Below are positions 20,456-32,559 of a DNA stretch of 64,000 bases, piece by piece. Origin of the DNA: Dioscorea cayenensis subsp. rotundata. Its lineage: Eukaryota; Streptophyta; Magnoliopsida; Dioscoreales; Dioscoreaceae. Each line of letters begins with the position of its first letter. The stretch's first letter is position 1. The position numbers were made by a program, and so were the translations under genes. The stretch lies in contig NC_052475.1 in the NCBI RefSeq assembly GCF_009730915.1, positions 26,721,016-26,785,015 on the forward strand, read 5' to 3'. The notes below the pieces were generated by a model, which was not told where the DNA came from, did not search any database, and was given only the letters and a program-made list of their open reading frames with translations.

Positions 20456-23400
20456 ATGGAGATCATGAGATCGCAGAGGAAGTCGGCGGCGGACGAGGTC
20501 CCAATCCTCTCCCTCTACCGATCTGCGCCACAGGTCGAAGTGATCCTCGATGATTTTGAGCGCTTCGCCATCGATCGGCTTCTAGGTAACTTCGAATTCC
20601 AGGGTTTTTGATGTGTTTTGGGGTTAGGTTCATTGCTCGATTTTGTGCTTATTTTGAGACTCTTGGATGGAATTTTCGTAGATATTGGGAAAATAGAGAG
20701 GAAAAGATAACGAAACAGAATTGGAAGCTTTGATATCTTGGTTTCAGAATGTTCTACAGGTGTTCTAGGGTTTTGTTCTGAACTTTGTGCTTATCTTGGA
20801 TACCTGGATGTTAATTCATGAGTTATGTGGGTTGCGTTTTGGCCTGTCTGCGGTTACATTAGTGTTTTTGGTTTCAGAATGATTGCGTGGTTTAGGTTTT
20901 TGACTGAATTTATGTTTGTTTAGGATTTCCGGATGCTAATTTCATTGATTTATTTCATAGTTTGGTGTTTGGGTAATTAGTTGTTTTTATCGTGTGTTTG
21001 GATCATGAAGGAATAGAGGGTAAGGAACCAGCTGGTTTCTTGTATTGGAGTGATTTCAAGATTTTGGTGTTCTCACTTAGTTTCATGCTCGTTCAGAATC
21101 TCTAGATGTTAATTTGATCGATTCTACTGGCTGACATTTGGACAATAGCAGTTTTATAATATTTTTGTTGTGGAAAATAAAGAAACATAAAAAAAAAAGA
21201 ATGTAACATACTGATTTCTCCGGAATGCTTTTCTGGGGTTTTGGCTTTTATGCCTGTTTAGGATCTTTGGATGTTAGTTTGATTGATTTTTCTGGTTGAT
21301 GTTTGGGGAATTAGCTGATGTACAGTGCGTTTGGATAAAATATGAAGAAAATAAGAGAGAAAAGAATGATGCATGCTTATCTCGAGCTCTGGATGTTAAT
21401 TTTTTTGGTTATTGCCTGAATTTTATGCTTGTGTGGTATCTTTGAATATTAATTTCATTGTTCCTGCTAATTGATGTTTGGCTGACAAGTCTTTTGTTTT
21501 ATTGAGTGTGTGGATTGTGGGAAAATACATGGAGAAGCAAATGGGAAGGAACGAAACATGTGGATAGATCTTTTGACAACTTTTCTTTCATTTGCTTATA
21601 TCATCTGATCCAGAACTAGAAAATATTTGCTTGTGTTTTGTTGAATTAAAAGGAAAAACAAGATGGATAAGCAAATGAAAGAAAATGTATGATAGATTTC
21701 AATTCATTTCATTCTTCCATTTTCCCTCAGTGTAGACACATCCTAAGATATGGAAACAATGTCCAACTGTTGTGCATGAAGTTTTTCTGTAAAGAACCTT
21801 CTTAACCAATTGCTGTCTATTGGTAACTTTTTTAAATATTTACTGTAGTTACCCTGCATATGCGATACTGCAGAATTTATTAATGAGATGTTTGTAGTCA
21901 TATTTCTTTGTTTTGGTGTATGTTATTCCATCTGTTTAATTTGGCATTCTTTCATTTTTTTTCATTGGCTGATATGCTATTTGAATCTGGCAGTTAATTC
22001 TCAATGCTTTAAAAATAATATATATATATATATATTTTAACATTTGTCAATCTTATAACTATTTTGAATTGTTTGCTGCAGTCCTGAAAGGGGTTTCGGA
22101 TGGCTTGTCCCGTGGGAAGAAACCGGAAGAGATGGAAAATTTGGTATTCTAGACATCACATTGCATTTATTAATTAGTTGGTTTTTTAGGTTATTGCATG
22201 ATTTTCCCAAGGAAAGCCATGCTACTGTTTCAGTGGTTGAGGTGTGAATGTTTTTGAAAATTAGGTTAAGGAGCTCTGGAGAACACACATGGGGCATCCA
22301 GATGCGCCTGAGACAAGAAATAAGGATATAATCTCTCATTTCATCCTTCGTCTAGTGTATTGTAGAACGTACTATCTCATCTTTACTTCTCGAGATGTGC
22401 TTTGCCTTTTCTTTTTCTGATATCATGGTTATGCCTTCAGGGAAGATTTGAGGAATTGGTTTCTTTCGGCGGAGACAACCTTGTTCCGATGCCGATATCG
22501 GCTTGAGGGCCTTGAGACACAGGTAGATTTTATATGGAAGTCATACAAAGTTAGGCATTGAGTCATGAAGGTGTTAGGAATTTGCCTAAACATGATTGTG
22601 CCTATTTTTAGAGGATGCTCTTGGCTGAATTTGATTTCCCATATAAAGCACTTAGTCAGGCAGAATTTGAGGTATGATGTTGAAAATTGGTTTACGGAAC
22701 TTAATCTGCTTTTGTACGGCAGCTGATGTTTTTCCTTTGCATTGCATAGGTCGTGAAGGAGAAGCTAGTGCAAGTTTCACGTTCTATTGGTCTATCTCCC
22801 AAGGGTATGTGGTGTGAATGCTTCATGATTTTTGTCGTACTAGATCTTATACTTCTTATCTAACCCTGACAAGTTCATGTAACCTTGTATTATTTCTATC
22901 TCATGTTCAAATTCAATCCTTGGGACCATCCATTTAGATGCATTTGTATTATGAAAGTTAATGCATTTGTGCATTATCCAAACTGATGCATCACTTAACG
23001 CTATTGTATGGAAAGTACTATTGCTCCATTTCTAATTTCTTATTAGACTAAGAACCATGGGTCTGCTTACTGTAATAATCTAACCAATTTGAGGTTCATC
23101 ATTAATATCTGAACATTGATGACACTAAAATTAGAAAAGTGACTGTTGAGCCATATATGAAGCACTTCTGTGTGACATTCTGACATTCTTCTCCTTCTTC
23201 TTCCTCTTCTTTTTCTGATGCTGCAGAGTCGGTCTTCTTCAAGGTATGTTTATAATCTACTTTCCTGTGGCTATATTCATATGTATCTATTAACTCCTTG
23301 CCCTTTTCTGATGCTACCATCATCCAAGTGATTAATCCTCTGATTCACTTACAGATGCCTTTTGAAGAAGTATCAGACCTTGTTTCCAGCCGTAAAGTAT

Positions 23401-25493
23401 TCTTGCTCAAAGGTTATGCTTATGTTGCTATGAGCCAAGTATATATTAAACTTTGACATCCTCATCATTAGTTTAAACGCAAGCTAGCCATCTTGGTTAA
23501 TATCAGAATCCAATAATTCTTTTGTTAGGTATCATCTCCAGTCACCAAACAGTTCCGCAGAATCCTTTCAAAGGCACTTGAATTGACTAACAGGTTATTC
23601 TAAATCATTTTAGTGCTGCTTTTTATGATTTCTGGTTTCCTATTCTTTTCTGAAATCAACTGCTTGGATTTAGTCTATGCTGATTTTACTGCTTGAATTA
23701 TTATTTTATCATGGGCATTTTTTGCCAAGAGAAAGAAGTCACTGATCCTATATAAAATCATAAAATATGAAGTTGAAGCTACTGCAGTGTAAATATTGTA
23801 TTGTATGAAAAATACATGTACCATTTCAAGTGCCAACTCTATGGATTTCTGGCTGTATTGCAAAGGGCTATGTGTCATAGTTCTCTGAACTCTGGATTTT
23901 CTTTCATCTTCTGTTTATAAGATACCAGTATAATTCTTATTTGCAATTAATTGGATTACACATATGTTGCAGAAAGTGGACCTCTATTTCTCAGGAGAAG
24001 GAGAAGAACCGGTTGACACCTGTGAGTATTCTTTCTTGTACTAACAAGATTTTGAAAAATCTAACCAATGTGGATTAGACCAAAAAATGCTCACATCATT
24101 AAGGATTAATGCCCTTTTCTTTAGATTGTTGAATCATTAAGCTCAAGTTATCTAGGACCTGACTATTCTCAGGTATGGTACTTCACTTGTAATAGTTGTG
24201 ATCCCTCTCTTTCTGCTTGCTGATTCAATTGTGTAATGCTGTTGCTTGAACTACTTTCAGCACCAGGAATCTTCTGAGATATCCCTTAGGGACATTGACC
24301 GACTGGCAAACAATTCCTTTCCTCCTTGTATGCGCCATTTATTTGAAAAGGTAAAACTGATGTGTATAATGTTTCTGCACCTTCAACCCAGTGTAATCAT
24401 ATACTGTGGTTTCATATGTGCAGTTAAGGGAAGACCATCACCTCAAGCATGGGGGAAGGATGCAACTAAGTCTTTTCCTCAAGGTAGTTTGATTTTTTGC
24501 ATGTTTTTCTATATAAGCACTGTGACCCTACCTTTTCCTCCAAGAAAAATTCCTTTTCACTTCTTGCACTAGTTGTGTTTCGGTTAGTTCTATTTTGAAG
24601 ATCCACTACAATGTCAACTTTTATATTCTTCAATTGGGTTGTTCTAGATTAATTTAATCATTTTTCCTTGGTTGCAAGAGCTCTAAATAATCAGAAAAGT
24701 AAGCCTCTAGATAATCTAAGCCCTTTCTAGGTATCATCACAGGTTTCTGTTTTGCTCAAAATTTGCCTTAAATGGGAATTAGAATCTGATTTTCTGTAGG
24801 TGAATCATGATCATATTCACAAATAGTTCTGGAAGTCTGCTCAATAGGGGTAAGTATAGCCCTGTAATGCTCTTGTACCTTGTACCTGTAGTATCTTACT
24901 CTGATTGAAAATTTAACTATACTAATTTGTACAGTTATCATTATCTAGGATAATAATTGTATTATATGATAATAATGATATTTTTTTCCGAACTGCAGTA
25001 ATTTTTAATATTTTTGGCAGTCAGCATATTATATTTTCCAAACTCTAGGCTTAAAACTTGTCTTCTAACTTGCGTACAGATCTGTGTCTACCAGATCTAT
25101 GAGTGGAATGGGTTCTTCCAGATTTTTTATATTATCCTAGCTTCCAGTATTCTTATTGTTATTTCTTTTGGTTGTCAATTTCATAATCGCAGGTTAGTAC
25201 TGTAGTTTGAAGTCATTTACTGCATTTAATCGAAAATGTTGGGTTCATTATAGCTAGAAACCATACGGTTTGCAAAGGAAAGAGGAAATTATGTCAAGAT
25301 TTGGTGAAGTACATTAGAGATTTTTTTTTTCTGTAAATGCTTCATAGAGCTGAGAGTTAATTGTTTCAACTACTATTCTATTGCCATAATCACCTACAAA
25401 GTGTTCTTTGATGCATACCTGAATCGTGCGTAGGGTGTTGGGCTGAAATTGGAGGATGCCCTTACGTTTTGGAAAGCAGAATTTTCTCAGAAG
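20456..25493 (+). CDS. PRIM2: DNA primase large subunit (p58), 3' part lost at the assembly gap
   Basis: Fourteen exons join in frame to 322 residues: 20456-20585, 22082-22143, 22265-22368, 22441-22522, 22612-22671, 22750-22804, 23227-23243 (a 17-nt microexon), 23355-23438, 23529-23593, 23973-24021, 24125-24172, 24261-24350, 24424-24483 and 25434-25493. All have GT-AG borders. The product is the regulatory subunit of the primase-polymerase alpha complex that makes RNA primers in the nucleus. Visible family blocks are LYRSAP, FAIDRL, SHFILRLVYCRTEDL, the block LLAEFDFPYKALSQAEFE, and FPPCMRHLFEKLREDHHLKH with HGGRMQLSLFLKGVGL. The Cys in FPPCMR (exon 12) corresponds to the first of four 4Fe-4S ligands. 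The region with the other three is absent: the intron after exon 14 runs into the N gap at 25859, and I see no further exon after 26858. Eukaryotic p58 is usually 450-510 residues. Confidence 0.95.
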
Positions 25494-25858
25494 GTCAGAT
25501 GTGTTACTATTTGTTCACTTATTTCTTACCAACCACGTGCATGATGCATTTCCATCAGTTTCCTGGGAATGGTAAATGGCTCTTTATAGAATTATGCGCT
25601 TTTCATTTTCTATTTTATTCGATTTTATTCAATCCCAAAAAAAAAAAATGATCAATATCTTTATGGGAAACACATGTGATTAATTCATAGGGAAAATTGC
25701 ATACAAGCCCCTAGGAAAGGGCATATTTTTGTATAATGCCCATCAATATCATGTTCTTGTGTATTCTCCAACAAGCACCTATATTTGTGTAGATATCCTT
25801 GTGTTGAGAAATCTAAGTAAATTTTCTTTTGAAATATACTGTCTTATCTTCACCTTTT
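25494..25858 (+). other. Start of the intron after primase exon 14, running into the gap
   Basis: AT-rich intron sequence with a poly-A tract near 25637. No exon seen before the gap. Confidence 0.6.
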
Positions 25859-26858
25859 NNNNNNNNNNNNNNNNNNNNNNNNNNNNNNNNNNNNNNNNNN
25901 NNNNNNNNNNNNNNNNNNNNNNNNNNNNNNNNNNNNNNNNNNNNNNNNNNNNNNNNNNNNNNNNNNNNNNNNNNNNNNNNNNNNNNNNNNNNNNNNNNNN
26001 NNNNNNNNNNNNNNNNNNNNNNNNNNNNNNNNNNNNNNNNNNNNNNNNNNNNNNNNNNNNNNNNNNNNNNNNNNNNNNNNNNNNNNNNNNNNNNNNNNNN
26101 NNNNNNNNNNNNNNNNNNNNNNNNNNNNNNNNNNNNNNNNNNNNNNNNNNNNNNNNNNNNNNNNNNNNNNNNNNNNNNNNNNNNNNNNNNNNNNNNNNNN
26201 NNNNNNNNNNNNNNNNNNNNNNNNNNNNNNNNNNNNNNNNNNNNNNNNNNNNNNNNNNNNNNNNNNNNNNNNNNNNNNNNNNNNNNNNNNNNNNNNNNNN
26301 NNNNNNNNNNNNNNNNNNNNNNNNNNNNNNNNNNNNNNNNNNNNNNNNNNNNNNNNNNNNNNNNNNNNNNNNNNNNNNNNNNNNNNNNNNNNNNNNNNNN
26401 NNNNNNNNNNNNNNNNNNNNNNNNNNNNNNNNNNNNNNNNNNNNNNNNNNNNNNNNNNNNNNNNNNNNNNNNNNNNNNNNNNNNNNNNNNNNNNNNNNNN
26501 NNNNNNNNNNNNNNNNNNNNNNNNNNNNNNNNNNNNNNNNNNNNNNNNNNNNNNNNNNNNNNNNNNNNNNNNNNNNNNNNNNNNNNNNNNNNNNNNNNNN
26601 NNNNNNNNNNNNNNNNNNNNNNNNNNNNNNNNNNNNNNNNNNNNNNNNNNNNNNNNNNNNNNNNNNNNNNNNNNNNNNNNNNNNNNNNNNNNNNNNNNNN
26701 NNNNNNNNNNNNNNNNNNNNNNNNNNNNNNNNNNNNNNNNNNNNNNNNNNNNNNNNNNNNNNNNNNNNNNNNNNNNNNNNNNNNNNNNNNNNNNNNNNNN
26801 NNNNNNNNNNNNNNNNNNNNNNNNNNNNNNNNNNNNNNNNNNNNNNNNNNNNNNNNNN
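25859..26858. other. Assembly gap of exactly 1000 N
   Basis: The round length suggests a scaffolding gap of arbitrary size rather than a measured distance. The missing primase exons most likely fall here. Confidence 0.98.
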
Positions 26859-27258
26859 TATTATTTATTCTATGCCATAATTATTTATTCCATTTGATTT
26901 ATTGAGCCCTGTTTGACCTAGCTAAATATGTCAAATGGTGTAATGGTCAAATTTCTCTCCCCGAGCATGCGCTATCACCACCTATATGAACACGCATCCC
27001 AATCTCATCAATCTCAGGTTCTACTATCGTCGCCTTTATGAACACAGTACCATGACATCCTATTGTCGCCTATATGGACGGGTGCAAGAAAGATCACAAC
27101 ACACAACGCAATTTTTTTTTTAAGCCAAAGGACATACCCAAACAAGACAAGCACTATGCATCCACTATTTTCTTATTATAACATATCTCACACCATATCA
27201 ACAAATTAATCTCGCTCTATTATATATATAGAGAAATCTCTCAATCCAAATAAATTCA

Positions 27259-27309
<51 letters not shown>

Positions 27310-27442
27310 CTTGACAAAACATACATCCACATACAAAACATTTAAAACAATCACTCAATCCAATAATTCAATCATATAAATATATATATAACATACATCC
27401 ACATATAAAACATTTAAAACAATCACTCAATCTAATAATTCA

Positions 27443-27489
<47 letters not shown>

Positions 27490-27890
27490 TAATACAATAA
27501 AAAATGCAATCCCATATAAAGCATAATTAAAGTGCTTACCTCTTGCCTAAAGCTAAATCGAAATCTGTGCACCTTCTACTTAACCCTTATCTTGTTCATC
27601 TATAACCAATCATACATATTCAAAATAAATTCTTAGACCTATTAAACCAATTTAACTATCTCATTATAATTTATAATATCAATATTGAAAATACCTTGGG
27701 AAATCTCGAATGATTTAGGCAAAGAGAAGAGAAAATTTGTGGGATCTAACAAGAAAAAATCGGCATCTTGTGGAAGAAGTATGAGAATATATCTAGGGTT
27801 AAGAGTCCTATATATGTATGTGTGTTTGTCAGTTTGTTTATTCATATTAATCTCTATAATTTAATTAAATTCTTTATTAGCCCTTTTTTT
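26859..27890. other. AT-rich repeat region between gap and MULE B
   Basis: No primase exon is recognised. Two related stretches (near 26985-27090) share GTCGCCT-TATGAACAC wording and look like part of a dispersed repeat. TA arrays lie at 27260-27305 and 27449-27485. Nothing coding is supported. Confidence 0.5.
27319..27450. repeat. Two tandem copies of a roughly 68-bp unit next to TA arrays
   Basis: The unit containing ACATACATCCACATA, ACATTTAAAACAATCACTC and AATAATTCAATCATAT occurs at about 27319-27380 and again at 27388-27450, each copy followed by a TA tract. Copies differ at a few positions only. Confidence 0.9.
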
Positions 27891-28859
27891 AGTGGAAATT
27901 GCACCCCTAAGTTTGCAATATTGCCAAAAACACCCCTTTAGTTTTGTAATCCCCTAAAAAAACCCCTTCCTTTTAAACTATATGGTTTTCAAACCCCCAA
28001 AGCATATAACGGATGTCAACAGAGTGATTTCCAAATTTTATGGACGAAAATGCCCTTGCATGGGGAGTCGTGGCTGCAGCCATTTCGGCGGTTTGAGAGG
28101 AAGTGGGGAGTTTTCAGAGGGTAACCCCAAGGGAATTTCATCGAGCCAGATACATAGAGTTTTTTTCTCAACTCGCCTTCAACTTTTCCATTTCCCGAGT
28201 TGTTCCGGTTGTCTCTACCGGCGCAACCTCCGTAATTTCAGATTTTTCCCTTTCCACCCCGAGATCTCAAGGAGAAGTCCCGCAAGTAAGTAGTTGGCAT
28301 TTCATCACTTTGCAAACTAAGATATTGAGTATGGTTTTATGTTAACTATTCTGTTACAAAGAAAGATTTTTCGGTTTTGTTTTGTGCTTCTGCTTTTTGT
28401 TGGAAGATATCAAGTCTCAGTAGGGGATTTCTCGACTGGGGTTTTGTTAGTCTGCAGGGCAATTTCTCGGCTAGGGTTTTGTTTTGTTTTGCATTTTCGC
28501 TCAGATACACTATCGAAAATAGTTTTTTTCGATTGTTATGATTTGTGTAATATTTATAATGTACATTTCCTCTTTCATTTGATATGGTTGCAGTTTTACA
28601 AATGAGGTTTACGTTTAAGAAATAGGATGTTACCGATTAAATTTTGTTGTCTCTGTTTAAGAAACTAGGTCTCTGTTTAACAATTGATATCTCTGTTTAA
28701 GAATTTAGAGGTTACCGTTTAAACCTTATATTTCTGCTTAAACATTCGTGAATACTGCATGTTGAATGTGTTGTTATTGTCGCAGTTTGTGATTATGGCG
28801 GTCAACCCTAGTTAATCTGGCGATGCTATTTGACACCCGGTAGTGGAGACCTTAGTCGA

Positions 28860-29600
28860 ATTGAAAGATAACACGACCCCTCGACACTCGGGAGATCATC
28901 CGAAGGACACCGCTTTGCAAAGATTCATCGAGCTGAAGCTATATTCCAAGAGAGGGCCCTTCTTGATTCTCTATTGCAAAGGTACGATGGCCGCACTAAT
29001 AAATTCAGGATCGGGAAAGCCTGCTGAGTTTCAGGCCTCAAGATGTGGCCCTCGCTCTGGTCTCAAGGCTACGATGGCGACGCAGCATGTGTTTAAGAAG
29101 AAGAAAAACCCGCTCAGCTAGAAGGGAGGTATTTATCAAAAACCCACGAGAGACACGGAGACTCCATCAAGAGCACTCTTGCGCAACTTGTTCACGAGAG
29201 GGAGAAGAAGAAAAATTTTGTCAAACTCCCTCGATGGTGTACCTCATGGGCATGCCCTCTTCTCAAATACATCATGCCCGGCCTCGAACCGGATCGCTGA
29301 TTACGTCGATGATCTATCCGCCATGGGGCGATACGCATGGGCGCAGGCGACGCACAAGTGGCTTAGTGGAGGACATTCCACAAGCAACGCCGAGTGCAAG
29401 ATAGATGCGCCGGAAGAAGACCAACACGTGGTATATTAAGGGTTGCTCTGGTCGCGCTTAACGTCCCTGGTTTTATGAAATGACCGAAACCCGGAAAGAA
29501 AGTCCTGCTTTCTGCAAGATCCCTAAGGATGTTGTGCTACGTGAAAGTACTTGCAGTGAAGCAAGCTGACTTTATAGAAACCAAACTTTTGTCATCGTCA
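28860..29600 (+). pseudogene. Relic of a plant-mobile-domain / DUF1985-like gene carried by MULE B
   Basis: The similarity is spread over all three forward frames, so several frameshifts have occurred. Pieces in order: EAIFQERALLDSLLQRYDGR with TNKFRIG (about 28940-29015), then VALAL (near 29048), a basic stretch, FSNTSCPASNRIADYVDDLS (about 29260-29320), GRYAWAQATHKWL (about 29325-29365), VEDIPQA in another frame, then TWYIKGCS (about 29430) and CKIPKDV near 29515. The blocks GRYAWA..T.KWL and the preceding YVxDL resemble the aminotransferase-like plant mobile domain or the related DUF1985 proteins often found inside MULEs. Which of the two it is cannot be decided here. It is transcribed toward the transposase relic. 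The original start cannot be placed. Confidence 0.55.
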
Positions 29601-29859
29601 AGGAAAAGAGGTAATAAATCATGGATAATGTTTAATGTAAGTCTTTAATGTTTAAATATTTTATTTAGCGCTTTAACTTTATTATTTACAGCTTTAAAAA
29701 TTTATTCATAAAGGTTTAAATATTTTTGTTCTCTGCTTAAATATATTCTATAATGTTTAAATATAAAAAAACTCAGTTAAAATATAGTTTTTTTATAGTT
29801 TAAAACTCGAATGATTTCACCGAAATTATTTGGTTTACATATGTTAGTTTCCCGAGTAG

Positions 29860-32130
29860 GTTCCCGTGAACGTCAAGAAGAAATATTTGTTGGGGCCGAC
29901 TGACGGATGGATGCTATTGCTCCCGAACCACTTGCTCGAAGGTAGGATGAGAGGGCGCCTCATCGCGCGCTACCGACGCTGAAGTAGCCACTAATAAATC
30001 GATGAACGCTGGTGTCTCGTCCGCATTATCGCAGCAGCAAGCGTGTTTCGCAAGGGATACCATAAACTTGCCACCTCTCGACATGAACAAGTTCTCGATG
30101 GCAAGATCTACAGTAGTTGCTGCATTGGTCGATCACTTCGTAACGATCATCGACACAACGACCAACACGAAGATTTCGGCTATCCTCGACAATTATCTCT
30201 ACCTTCGAATGTATGTCTGGGCATAAGTAGGTCTATTATTTGTTCGCTTACTCACGACGGTTACATAACATGCGCATTAACATAAACCTTGCAAACAAAA
30301 TTAAACAAAGACAATGATGGTTAAATAATTGTAAACTGTTTTAAACAGTAGGGTAAATATTTAAAGGATTAAATTAATATTTAAAGTCAGACAATAATAA
30401 TTAAAGAATTATGAAAAGTTTTAAAGGGTAACACTAAATGTTAAGTGTAAATCAACATTCGCATATCTTATGGAGTCGACCATTTTGGTCACCGGTAAAT
30501 GACGAGCTTCTTTGATCCAAGCATTGAACGACTCCGCGACATTTGAATACATCTCACTCCAATGATAACCTCTGAACAGATAATTCGACCAATGTTCCAT
30601 ATTCGATTTATTAATCAACCAGTGATGGGCTTCGGGTGATGTGGCCTGCAGTTCATTCACGGTATCATCGAATTCTTTAGCCGTGGATGCCCATGCAATG
30701 CGAAAGCATATAGACCAACACTCCTCCCTCAATGCCTTTCCAAGTCTGACATTGGCTTTCATAAAATTAGCCTCCAAATGTCGAAGACAGTATGCATGTG
30801 GCGAAGAAGGGAAGACTCTCGCAATTGCGTTCACAAGGCCCTTGAACTTGTCCGATACGAAGGTAATTATCTCATGATAATCTCCTTCCTCCTATAAAGC
30901 ATCGCCTAACTTGGATATGAACCAAGTCCAATTGTCATCGATCTCATTGTCGACAATACCGAATTCGACGTGAAAAAAACCATTATTTCCATCTTTCCCT
31001 GTGGCACCCAGTAGAGTACCCCGATACTTTCCAAGGAGGTGGGTACCATCGAGAAACAACAGCGACCTGCAAGCTCTCTTGAATCCCACAATACACGCGC
31101 TGAAGGAAAAGAATGCTCGTTTAAAATGATCACCGTCTCTTTCCACGATCGCAATGCTGCCGGGGTTTGTCTCAGCCACCTTATCAACGTACCAAAGCAA
31201 CAAATCGTAGCTGCAGATGCCACTGTCGTCGAGGACCACCCGGGCATGCTTTTTTAACAACCAAGCCTGCTTGTATGGTATGTGGACACCATGTTCATGC
31301 AACATGTCCTTCTGAATGTCGATGGCCTTTTACAAGGGCCGGTCTTTGAGCTTCTGAATCACTCGTGCGCTTACCCATTTTTTGGACGCTTTCGGATGTG
31401 ACACCGAACCTATTCCACCACCGCAAGTGTGTGACGGGTTGATTGTCTTGATTTTGAAAAATATTTTTTTATTATACTCTTTTTGATGCATGAAGGCACC
31501 AATGACAACCATCGGCAACAGATTCCACAGCCACCGAGATGTTTTTTTCGTTCTTTACGAATTTGAAGTCAAAATTACGCTTTGATTGCAAAATTTTTGA
31601 AGTACGCTCCCGAAATGTTCAACACCGCCAAAACATTGTCCGATATCCAACGACAAAGATTTCGTAATGATCTCGACGAGGAAGGAAGACATCCCACACC
31701 GCCGTGGTCACCACTGGGTCGAATCTGGGAGCGCTCGTAATCAATTCTCGCCAACACTTCAGTTAAATGAAAAGATCAGTATTTTAAGCAAAGAATAGAT
31801 TGTTTAAGTGATAAAGTAAACATTTAAACGTTAAATTAAATAGTTAAACAGTGAACAATTAACTTAAACGAATAATACAAGATTTTTAACCAAATGATCG
31901 ATATACTTAAACATTAAATGAACCCTATACAATCGATTAAATAAAAGAGAAAGAACTTACAACGAGAAAAACTCATTTTCATTAGGATTCGACAATGACA
32001 CATTGTCTATCTCGACAACAAGATCAACTACAACGCATTCAAGACTGGAGTGCACGTGACACATCCAGCTGAACTCAACATCGCTTTCTATCGAACAAAT
32101 CGTTTTATATCCATCGGGTAGTTATAAACT
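29860..32130 (-). pseudogene. MULE transposase relic (MuDR/MURA type)
   Basis: Read on the minus strand from about 32130. A first exon ends near 31967 (CHVHSSLECVVVDLVVE, NPNENEFFSL before a GTAAG donor). Then come KRNFDFKFVKNEK and the N-terminal finger-like block CHWCLHAS (about 31500), then ASKKWVSARVIQKLKD. The core follows: LLFLDGTHLLGKYRGTLLGA (first catalytic Asp in DGTHL), ITFVSDKFKGLVNAI (second Asp), HAYCLRHLEANF, and NVAESFNAWIKEARHLP. Past a frame break are LMRMLCNRRE and RWQVYGIPC (30050-30076), the core of the SWIM zinc finger that ends such transposases. In-frame stops interrupt it at about 31330 (TAA) and 30892 (TAG), and there are frameshifts near 31490, 30420 and 30050. It is not functional as it stands. 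The family call rests on the DGTHL and CLRHL blocks. Confidence 0.85.
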
Positions 32131-32559
32131 TCACTCGACAAGGGAAACTTCGATACCCAATCGCTCACATATCTCGACTAACACCAACTCCCAAGAAGTC
32201 CGAGCCAGTGAACATTAGCACTCTTCCCTCTCCGTCAGATTCTAGCAATACCACAAAAACTCTCCATAATATATCGTCACGAAAACCAAATCGTATAAAA
32301 CCAAAATGAAAAGAAGCGTAAGAAGAAGAAGAAGAAGAAGAAGAAGATGTAAAGAACAAAACAACAATTAGAAAGGCAACAAGCAAGTGCGATCATCAGT
32401 ATGCATAAAGGTTAGACTAGACGTGATATGATCGGGCGGTATTTTTTTCCCTCCATCCCACGGGCAAAAAAAGGAAATAACTAGTGTGGACCCACTTTGA
32501 ACCGACTGCATAAGAGGTAATCCCTAGAGACAAATATTATTGGATTAATTATACTTTTC

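Noticed and set aside
25729..26905. Long open frames across 25.7-26.9 kb
   Set aside because: They consist almost wholly of the 1000 N gap; there is no real coding evidence.
26859..27890. Primase 3' exons after the gap
   Set aside because: I looked for the remaining cysteine-containing Fe-S blocks in all frames and found none.
30002..31257. Several plus-strand open frames at 30.0-31.3 kb
   Set aside because: They are antisense to the transposase relic, whose minus-strand motifs (DGTHL, CLRHL, RWQVYGIPC) explain the sequence.
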